This document shows, in pieces, positions 23,707 through 28,756 of a DNA stretch of 28,756 nucleotides. The position numbers and the translations under genes are program-made. Positions within the stretch are counted from its first letter, which is position 1. Every line of letters begins with the position of its first letter. The notes beneath the pieces are model-generated. The model made no database searches. It had not been told where the DNA came from and saw nothing but the letters and a program-made list of their open reading frames with translations. The stretch is from XYD2-FULL-39-9 sp964561035. GTDB taxonomy: Bacteria > Patescibacteriota > Patescibacteriia > Magasanikbacterales > GWA2-37-8. The stretch covers positions 1 to 28,756 of the forward strand of contig CAZLNR010000011.1 in assembly GCA_964561035.1 (NCBI GenBank), written 5' to 3'.

Positions 23707-24648
23707 ATGTCGGAAATAAAAAAAATGAAAATTTATCTTTATATAACACTGGTATTGCCATTCTTCTTTTTTTCCCAAGTACAGGCAGCAACCTATAGCT
23801 GTGAAAAGGACGGCGTGTGCAGAAACATTGGGGGAACGGAGTATGAGATAGCACAATGCGAAACCAATGGCGGAACATTTCATCAAAACGTGTGTAGTAT
23901 ACATGCGTGCGTAGTTCAAAATATTTGTCAGGATATAAGTGTGCAAGGTGATATTGTGGCGGTAACAAAGTGTGGGCAATTACAAGGTCGTTTTTTTGTT
24001 AAAACTTGTTCCCAGCTTAAAAAATACGGTTGTGTAGTAAATAATCAGTGCACTAATATTTTTGTGGATAATTATAATGATTCAGGTTGTGAAGGGCAGT
24101 TGTTGCGAGGCTTATGCCCAACATATGTAGGTGATTGTGAAGCAACGGGAGATTGCGCGCAGTATAGTTGTGTGGTCATTACAGATCCAGAAAAAAAATT
24201 TAAAGCAGGGGACTGCCGTGATTTTAAAAGCGCAAACGAAGGTGATGCTATTGCTCAGGCGCGAAATTTGTGCGCTTCTACGTTAGTTGAGGCAGACAAG
24301 CTTAAAATTTATAAAGGACCATGCGCTGGTTCTGATCGCGATCCGAATATCAACAGAGGTCAGACTACAGACCAATTATTTCAGCAGGCTGCCACCACAC
24401 TTAACCCGTCCGGCGTTACTTCAATTAATCAGTTTATTAGTAAAGCGATTAATATTTTAATGGCGTTTATTGGCTCTATCACACTGCTTTTATATGTATT
24501 CTCAGGATTTTTGTGGATGACCGCCAGCGGAAATAGTGAACAGGTAGACAAAGCCAAAAGAATTTTAATCTGGACCACTTTGGGTGTGGCGGTAATGTTG
24601 TTTAGCTACATGTTGGTAAGCTTGGTATTTAATTCTATTCCCAAATAA
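23707..24648 (+). CDS. T4SS-type pilin paralog 2 fused to an 18-cysteine extracellular domain
   Basis: This 313-residue protein (ATG 23725 is an alternative start) has a signal peptide (cleavage near VQA|AT). The ~190-residue domain after it contains 18 cysteines, arranged as about three tandem units of ~38 residues of the form C-x5-C-x(12-14)-C-x(8-11)-C, plus a looser fourth part. After a polar linker it ends with the standard two-helix pilin core (~235-310) carrying GFLWMTASGNSEQVDKAK. The pilin core anchors the domain in the membrane or filament, and the Cys-rich part would face outward, probably disulfide-bonded. No similar known domain comes to mind. It may be a specialised minor or tip subunit. 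Confidence 0.85.
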   Translation: MSEIKKMKIYLYITLVLPFFFFSQVQAATYSCEKDGVCRNIGGTEYEIAQCETNGGTFHQNVCSIHACVVQNICQDISVQGDIVAVTKCGQLQGRFFVKTCSQLKKYGCVVNNQCTNIFVDNYNDSGCEGQLLRGLCPTYVGDCEATGDCAQYSCVVITDPEKKFKAGDCRDFKSANEGDAIAQARNLCASTLVEADKLKIYKGPCAGSDRDPNINRGQTTDQLFQQAATTLNPSGVTSINQFISKAINILMAFIGSITLLLYVFSGFLWMTASGNSEQVDKAKRILIWTTLGVAVMLFSYMLVSLVFNSIPK

Positions 24649-24654
24649 ACAAAT

Positions 24655-25026
24655 ATGAAAAAAGTATTTGCTATTCTTGGTGTAGTTGGCATAAGTTTGT
24701 GGGGGGTATCGGTAGTTTTTGCGCAGTGCCAACCAAATAGCCAAGGACAAGAAATTTGCAGTTTGGAAAACCCAATTGGTTCAGGCCAAAAAGGCACTAC
24801 TGAAATAGGCAGTATTATTAACACTGTCATAAAGGCAGCGCTTGGAATCATTGGCGGAATAACATTACTTATGTTTGTCTGGGGCGGTTTTCAGTGGCTC
24901 ACTTCCGCAGGTAATCCGGAAAAGGTAGCGGCCGGTACACAAACAATGATTTGGGCTGTAATTGGGGTAATTTTGGTGCTAGCCAGTTATGTATTATTAG
25001 CAACCTTTTTAAATTTTTTGAGCTAG
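24655..25026 (+). CDS. T4SS-type pilin paralog 3
   Basis: This 123-residue protein has a signal peptide (VFA|QC, cleavage after 23), a short exposed stretch with two cysteines (QCQP and EICS), then the two-helix core with GGFQWLTSAGNPEK in the loop. The length and topology match processed VirB2/TrbC-family pilins. It follows paralog 2 by six bases and ends the first transcriptional segment of the array; a 96-base gap with a new promoter follows. Confidence 0.85.
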   Translation: MKKVFAILGVVGISLWGVSVVFAQCQPNSQGQEICSLENPIGSGQKGTTEIGSIINTVIKAALGIIGGITLLMFVWGGFQWLTSAGNPEKVAAGTQTMIWAVIGVILVLASYVLLATFLNFLS

Positions 25027-25046
25027 AACAGCTGGGGAAAAATCGG

Positions 25047-25075
25047 TAGGAAAATTAAAATAAGTGTGTTATACT
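25047..25075 (+). promoter_or_regulatory. Internal promoter for pilin paralog 4
   Basis: TATACT (25070-25075) with TGT before it (extended -10), and a weak -35 TAGGAA (25047-25052) 17 bases upstream. It lies in the only sizeable gap between paralogs 3 and 4. Confidence 0.55.
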
Positions 25076-25107
25076 AAATTACACGTTAGTAAAATTATAT
25101 TTAATAG

Positions 25108-25119
25108 AAAGGTGGTGAT
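25108..25119 (+). promoter_or_regulatory. Near-perfect Shine-Dalgarno of pilin paralog 4
   Basis: AAAGGTGGTGAT matches the full anti-Shine-Dalgarno complement AAAGGAGGTGAT at 11 of 12 positions, with the core seven bases before ATG 25123. Most other genes here have no recognisable Shine-Dalgarno, so this stands out. Confidence 0.85.
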
Positions 25120-25122
25120 AAT

Positions 25123-25506
25123 ATGATGAAATTAAAGAAGTTTTTTGCCACTTTGGGAGTGTTATCAGTGTTATTAGTGCCAGCAGTTGCAGGCGCTCAG
25201 TCACAGATCACCTCGCAAGATCTTGGTATTCAATATGGCAGTGCTACCGGTTTAGGTAGTCAAGACGTGCGCACCACAATCGCGCGCATTATCCGTACCG
25301 CCATGGGGTTGCTCGGTATCGTAGCCGTAGTAATCATTCTTATCGGTGGTTTCAAATGGATGACTGCCGGTGGTAACGACGAACAGACCGGAGAAGCCAG
25401 AAAATGGATTTTCTCAGGTATTATCGGTTTAGCTATTATTTTGTCCGCATACGCATTGGCCACTTATGTAATCAATAGCTTGGTTTCAGCTACAACTGGA
25501 CCGTAA
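25123..25506 (+). CDS. T4SS-type pilin paralog 4, probable major pilin
   Basis: This 127-residue protein has a signal peptide (AGA|QS, cleavage ~25), a short cysteine-free exposed segment and the two-helix core with GGFKWMTAGGNDEQTGEARK. It has only a short tail after the second helix. It is the plainest member of the array and the one with its own promoter, a near-perfect ribosome site and a structured 3' region. That combination suggests the highest expression, so I infer it is the major subunit. An ATG at 25126 is an alternative start. Confidence 0.88.
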   Translation: MMKLKKFFATLGVLSVLLVPAVAGAQSQITSQDLGIQYGSATGLGSQDVRTTIARIIRTAMGLLGIVAVVIILIGGFKWMTAGGNDEQTGEARKWIFSGIIGLAIILSAYALATYVINSLVSATTGP

Positions 25507-25638
25507 TAAAAAACCAACTTTACAGAAAGGCGTGTTTGTTTAAAAAACAAGCGCGCCTCTTCTCTAAAGAAGAAGTTTGTCGATGTTGGCAGGGTAAAAA
25601 TTACCACATCAACATCGTTTAGCTTCTTAAGCATTGCT
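25507..25638 (+). other. Highly structured intergenic region in the pilin array
   Basis: Three stem-loops fit here. Stem A: 25528-25541 with 25545-25558, 14 bp, loop AAA, ending in T-rich sequence, so it may act as a partial terminator. Stem B: 25558-25563 with 25568-25573, 6 bp. Stem C: CGATGTTG (25581-25588) with CAACATCG (25610-25617), with an inner GGTAA/TTACC stem. An outer stem (AAGAAG 25570-25575 with CTTCTT 25623-25628) extends C but competes with B, so alternative folds are possible. No gene fits in this stretch. Confidence 0.65.
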
Positions 25639-26169
25639 ATGTTTGCAAAATTAAAATCACGTATTAATAAACGAGCATTACCGCTTTTGCTGGTTATTTT
25701 GCTTATTATCTTTGGTTTTAATAAAGCCGTTTCGGTAATGGCTGCAGGTGACTTTGGTATTAAAGGAGCAGCGCAAGGCACTAGTCTTATTGGCACTAAC
25801 CAGAGCGTTCAAGCAAATACTACAGTGCCAGAATTAATCGGTAAAATAGTAGGATTCGTGCTTTCGTTTGTAGGCGCGATATTTTTTCTGCTTATTTTAT
25901 ACGCAGGTCTTTTATGGATGATTGCGTTTGGTAATGGAGAACGAGTAGATAAGGCAAAAAGCATTGTAGAGCATGCAGCTGTGGGTTTGGTAATAGTGTT
26001 AGCTGCCTACGCAATATCGCGATTTGTATTTAGTAATTTAACTAGCCTGGGGAGTAATTCTCAGTCTTTTACCAATCCAACAGCAGTTGAGTGTAATGCA
26101 ATTACAGATCAAGCGGCTTGCGAAAGCGCTGGTTGTGGTTGGCTAGAAGGAAGTGGCTGTTTTTTATAA
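25639..26169 (+). CDS. T4SS-type pilin paralog 5 with C-terminal four-cysteine tail
   Basis: This 176-residue protein has a basic N-terminus and signal peptide (cleavage near VMA|AG), then the two-helix core with AGLLWMIAFGNGERVDKAK. An unusual C-terminal extension of ~45 residues ends in VECNAITDQAACESAGCGWL and a final GC, giving four cysteines spaced as in a small disulfide-knit module. It starts after the structured gap and is followed 10 bases later by paralog 6. The tail would be exposed outside the cell if the topology follows VirB2. Confidence 0.85.
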   Translation: MFAKLKSRINKRALPLLLVILLIIFGFNKAVSVMAAGDFGIKGAAQGTSLIGTNQSVQANTTVPELIGKIVGFVLSFVGAIFFLLILYAGLLWMIAFGNGERVDKAKSIVEHAAVGLVIVLAAYAISRFVFSNLTSLGSNSQSFTNPTAVECNAITDQAACESAGCGWLEGSGCFL

Positions 26170-26179
26170 ATTAAAAAAT

Positions 26180-26713
26180 ATGCAAAAAATAATTTTAGGA
26201 ATATTAGTATTGGTATCGATGTTTTTTTCTGTATCAATAACAGAAGTTTCTGCGCAAGGCCTTAAGGATGCCGGTACTATACTCCGAAATATCGGAGGGG
26301 ATAATGGTGAAAAATTAGGGGTGTCGGGAGATTTGGCTACAAGTATTGCTACAATCATTAAAACAGTTTTAGCTTTGGTGGGAACAATATTTTTGGTGCT
26401 TACCATTTATGCCGGTATTATGTGGATGACTGCTGCAGGAAATAGTGAAACAACAGATAAGGCATTAAATATGATACGAGCCGCTGTAATTGGTCTGGTA
26501 ATAGTAATGTCTGCATACGCTGTTACTTATTTTATTACTAGCAAATTGGGGGTCGGGCAAACCACAAGTACAAGCTCATCTGGTCCAGCTCCGGTTGATC
26601 CATATCAAGTAGGGTGTTGTTTTAATCAATCGAGCGGTGTGAAAACTGACAGTATAGCGTCAGATTGCACTGGTTTTCAAGAGACGTGGACAGCTGGTTC
26701 ATGCAATCCATAA
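26180..26713 (+). CDS. T4SS-type pilin paralog 6 with C-terminal Cys tail
   Basis: I choose ATG 26180, not the upstream in-frame GTG at 26153, because it gives a clean signal peptide (cleavage near VSA|QG) and avoids overlapping the previous gene. The 177-residue product has the two-helix core with AGIMWMTAAGNSETTDKAL. A Ser/Thr-rich linker and a C-terminal tail with four cysteines (GCCF, SDCTG, GSCNP) follow. Paralog 7 follows after three bases. Confidence 0.85.
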   Translation: MQKIILGILVLVSMFFSVSITEVSAQGLKDAGTILRNIGGDNGEKLGVSGDLATSIATIIKTVLALVGTIFLVLTIYAGIMWMTAAGNSETTDKALNMIRAAVIGLVIVMSAYAVTYFITSKLGVGQTTSTSSSGPAPVDPYQVGCCFNQSSGVKTDSIASDCTGFQETWTAGSCNP

Positions 26714-26716
26714 AAT

Positions 26717-27082
26717 ATGAAAAAATATACTATTCTTTTTTTCTTGGCTTTGACTGTGATGTTTTCAGCCGCCACTGTAGTTTGGGGGCAGGATCTAACT
26801 CAGCAAATTGCTAATCAGGCAGGCTACGGATCAGTAACCAGCTCTAGTTTGGCAGAAACAGTTGGGAAAATAATTAAAATAATTTTAGGATTATTAGGCA
26901 CGGTTTTTCTCGTTCTGACGGTATATGCAGGATTTTTATGGATGACTGCGGCTGGCAATGGCGAGCAAACAGAAAAAGCCGTGGGAATTTTAAAAACAGC
27001 AACAGTTGGTCTGCTCATTATCTTAGCTTCCTACAGTATTACATATTTTGTTTTAGATAAAATATTTCAAGCCACGGCATAG
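26717..27082 (+). CDS. T4SS-type pilin paralog 7
   Basis: This 121-residue protein has a signal peptide, a cysteine-free short exposed segment and the two-helix core with AGFLWMTAAGNGEQTEKAV. No tail follows the second helix. It is close to paralogs 6 and 8 in the core (LGTVFLVLTVYAG and similar), pointing to fairly recent duplication. Eleven bases separate it from paralog 8. Confidence 0.88.
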   Translation: MKKYTILFFLALTVMFSAATVVWGQDLTQQIANQAGYGSVTSSSLAETVGKIIKIILGLLGTVFLVLTVYAGFLWMTAAGNGEQTEKAVGILKTATVGLLIILASYSITYFVLDKIFQATA

Positions 27083-27093
27083 CCGATCATAAT

Positions 27094-27561
27094 ATGAAAA
27101 GATCTGTAATACTATTTATTTTACTATTCAGTTTTGTTGGGGCACAGCCGCAACAGGCAGTATTGGCGGTTGATAATTCTGTCCGTCAAGAAGCATTTGA
27201 GCAATTAGGAGCTGTGGCAGGATCAGGCGGTGCTCAACTTGGCAATCCCACCGATCCGCGTGCCATTGCTGCTCGTGTTATAAGAATCGGGTTGGGATTA
27301 ATTGGCACGATTTTTCTCGCGCTTACGTTATATGCAGGATTTTTATGGATGACTGCTGGTGGTAATGATGAACAGGTTAGTAAGGCACGTCGATTGATAT
27401 TTGATAGTGCCATAGGTTTGGCGGTGGTGTTGGCGGCGTACTCAATAACAATCTTTGTGTCTCGGTTTTTGTTAAGTAGCACTTCTGGTTCCGATCAGTC
27501 TGTACCGGGCGCTCCTAACTATTGTGTTGAAAATCCGCTTGATCCGAATTGCGCAGGCTAG
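27094..27561 (+). CDS. T4SS-type pilin paralog 8
   Basis: This 155-residue protein has a signal peptide (cleavage near VLA|VD), a longer exposed N-terminal part, the two-helix core with AGFLWMTAGGNDEQVSKARR, and a C-terminal tail with two cysteines (NYCVENPLDPNCAG). It is the last gene of the array. Its final 47 bases overlap the 3' end of the glycosyltransferase gene on the other strand. Confidence 0.88.
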   Translation: MKRSVILFILLFSFVGAQPQQAVLAVDNSVRQEAFEQLGAVAGSGGAQLGNPTDPRAIAARVIRIGLGLIGTIFLALTLYAGFLWMTAGGNDEQVSKARRLIFDSAIGLAVVLAAYSITIFVSRFLLSSTSGSDQSVPGAPNYCVENPLDPNCAG

Positions 27562-28603
27562 AAGACTGAAGAATAGTTTTTAAAATAATTGTACTCGGAT
27601 CTGGGTACAATTTTTTGTTAAAACAAAAAGGATTTTTTAAAATTCTTTCAATCTGCTTAATCGTCTCAGGGATTGAATGAGTAAAAACACCGTAATTATT
27701 TTTTTCAATATAAGCGGCGTTATAATCTTCTTGACCAGGAATGGTTCGTGCCACAATAATTGGTTTTTGCTTACATAATGCTTCCGAAACAGTTAATCCA
27801 CCTGCTTTCGTTATGATAATATCTGCAGCACTCATTAACATATCTACAGGTGTTTCAGATCCAAACACATATATATTGTGTTCGGTCATTGAAATATTTG
27901 TTATGGCGCAAATATTGATATGAGGGAATGCGGTTCGTATTTTTGTAATTGCTTCGCTTAGTTTGTGGGAGGTGGTGTATGTTGGCATGATCAGTATGGT
28001 AGGTTGTTCATTGGCAATTCCCAAACTTATCTTAGCAAATTTTTTCTCAGGCTGTTTAAAAAATTCCGGCATGAGCGGGATACCGCTGGTAACAGAAGAA
28101 ATTCCTTTGGCGGCAAGCGTGGTTTGCGCTTCCTTTGTGGGTGAAAATAGAAGGTTAGTTTTGCCCGCAAACCAGATAACGTGTGGATGATAATCGGTAA
28201 TTACGGTGGAGTGAGGGATGGTAAATGATCTAGGGAAAATAATGTCAGGCAAAAAATGGGTAGAGATAATATGATCGGGTTTAAAAGTATCTATGTATAA
28301 AAATAATTTTTTTGAGCTTATGGCTAAAATCGGCCCAAAAAGACGGAAAAACTTTTTTGTAAAATCAGTATCAGTTCGGTAGTAAATTTGTTTGTACAAC
28401 CAGGGGAAATGCGTCGCAAAAAAAGTGTACCCAAAAATTATATAAAAGTGGGCAAAAAAATTAAAAAACTGCGCAATGTCAATGTGTCGCACCTCTATAT
28501 CAGGGTATTGCTCTGCGCAATGAGCTCGCAATGCCTCTCCCGCTCGCCAGTGTCCTTTCCCTGTAGAACACGATAGAATAAGAAGTTTTTTTGCTGGAAG
28601 CAT
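27515..28603 (-). CDS. MGDG-synthase/MurG-like glycosyltransferase
   Basis: This 362-residue protein has the two-domain GT-B architecture of glycolipid glycosyltransferases such as UgtP and MGDG synthase. The N-terminal part starts KKLLILSCSTGKGHWRAGEAL (glycine-rich acceptor loop). A hydrophobic stretch (~45-70) suggests membrane association, followed by DHIISTHFLPD and a VITDYHPHVIWF block. The C-terminal half holds the donor site, with AADIIITKAGGLTVSEALC and KPIIVARTIPGQEDYNA. The likely product is a glucosyl-diacylglycerol or similar lipid; a UDP-glucose donor would fit the galU-like gene nearby. The last ~15 codons overlap the final pilin gene. It lies downstream of tRNA-His on the same strand. 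Confidence 0.88.
   Translation of the reverse strand: MLPAKKLLILSCSTGKGHWRAGEALRAHCAEQYPDIEVRHIDIAQFFNFFAHFYIIFGYTFFATHFPWLYKQIYYRTDTDFTKKFFRLFGPILAISSKKLFLYIDTFKPDHIISTHFLPDIIFPRSFTIPHSTVITDYHPHVIWFAGKTNLLFSPTKEAQTTLAAKGISSVTSGIPLMPEFFKQPEKKFAKISLGIANEQPTILIMPTYTTSHKLSEAITKIRTAFPHINICAITNISMTEHNIYVFGSETPVDMLMSAADIIITKAGGLTVSEALCKQKPIIVARTIPGQEDYNAAYIEKNNYGVFTHSIPETIKQIERILKNPFCFNKKLYPDPSTIILKTILQSSSLRNSDQADFQHNS
27587..27616 (+). terminator. Terminator of the pilin array, inside the antisense glycosyltransferase gene
   Basis: AATTGTACTC (27587-27596) pairs with GGGTACAATT (27603-27612) in a 10-bp stem (one G-U pair) with a six-base loop, followed by T27611-27616. The T-run is on the plus strand, so it stops transcription from the pilins. 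It sits within the glycosyltransferase coding sequence. Confidence 0.8.
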
Positions 28604-28678
28604 ATTCTCAATCTATAACAGCCGCGTAGTTGCGATATTATGGTGGCGAGCGTATAAAACTATTGAGTTAAACTTAGG

Positions 28679-28751
28679 GGTGGCCTACGGGAGTCGAACC
28701 CGTGTTGCGAGATCCACAATCTCACGTAATAACCGTTATACCAAGGCCACC
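28679..28751 (-). tRNA. tRNA-His (anticodon GUG)
   Basis: On the minus strand the acceptor GTGGCCT pairs with AGGCCAC, with an extra G at -1 opposite discriminator C, the mark of tRNA-His. The anticodon loop is TTGTGGA with anticodon GTG, and the T-loop is GGTTCGACTCC. The 3' CCA is not encoded (CCT follows), unlike the tRNA-Leu in this window. Confidence 0.97.
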
Positions 28752-28756
28752 ATATG

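Noticed and set aside
24063..24071. Second DnaA box nonamer
   Set aside because: It lies in coding sequence (Val-Asp-Asn codons) of pilin paralog 2, with no second box nearby. It is probably chance.
26153..26155. GTG start giving an overlap between pilin paralogs 5 and 6
   Set aside because: ATG 26180 gives the expected signal peptide and a 10-base gap, like its neighbours.
1..28756. CRISPR array, insertion sequence, prophage or replication origin
   Set aside because: I saw no direct-repeat/spacer pattern, no transposase or integrase frame with flanking inverted repeats, and no cluster of DnaA boxes. The phage-like motifs in the giant protein are part of one long bacterial surface gene.
1..28756. 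TGA recoded as glycine, as in some CPR lineages
   Set aside because: Genes of normal length and complete domain content (ruvB, nrdJ, galU, the adenosyltransferase) read through under the standard code without in-frame TGA.

Overview
The window looks like a chromosomal piece from a Candidate Phyla Radiation (Patescibacteria, Parcubacteria-like) bacterium. The base composition is AT-rich. Genes are tightly packed and many have no Shine-Dalgarno sequence. The content is also typical of that group: a giant surface protein, dockerin and cohesin surface proteins, type IV prepilin-like proteins, many copies of a VirB2/TrbC-like pilin, a B12-dependent ribonucleotide reductase, and several short membrane proteins of unknown function. 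This assignment is inferred from gene content, since no rRNA is present. All 25 protein genes read through with the standard code. Nineteen end in TAA, six in TAG and none in TGA.

Layout. (1) 1-4950: the 3' part of a giant secreted repeat protein, with 43-residue LVIVD-type propeller repeats, a second seven-fold propeller-like region, a self-processing or chaperone-like segment and a lectin-like C-terminus. (2) 5071-9480: a five-gene operon (promoter 4989-5017, terminator 9490-9516). It contains a small membrane protein, a secreted FnIII/Ig protein ending in a dockerin, and two membrane-anchored cohesin-domain proteins, so it looks like a small self-contained cohesin-dockerin surface system. 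(3) 9531-10571: a SpoIID/LytB-like protein whose promoter is nested in the preceding terminator. (4) 10574-12438, minus strand: ruvB, a small membrane protein and a PH-domain membrane protein. (5) 12439-16816: nrdJ, with a strong promoter and two NrdR boxes 32 bp apart, then a terminator hairpin and a PduO-type cobalamin adenosyltransferase that supplies the coenzyme NrdJ needs. (6) 16883-16967: tRNA-Leu(UAA). (7) 17054-20902: three pseudopilin or pilus-associated proteins in one operon. (8) 20969-23251: a GalU-like nucleotidyltransferase and a family 1 solute-binding lipoprotein. (9) 23266-27561: eight consecutive paralogous two-helix T4SS-type pilins. One carries an 18-cysteine extracellular domain and several have short Cys-containing tails. 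One (25123-25506) has its own promoter, a near-perfect Shine-Dalgarno sequence and a highly structured downstream region. (10) 27515-28603, minus: an MGDG-synthase/MurG-like glycosyltransferase whose 3' end overlaps the last pilin and contains the pilin operon terminator. (11) 28679-28751, minus: tRNA-His.

Taken together the window is mostly cell-envelope and cell-surface biology (giant adhesin, cohesin-dockerin assembly, type IV pseudopilins, a VirB2-like pilin array, sugar nucleotide and glycolipid synthesis), with a DNA-metabolism block (ruvB, nrdJ, adenosyltransferase) in the middle. The most unusual parts are the diversified pilin array and the compact cohesin-dockerin operon.
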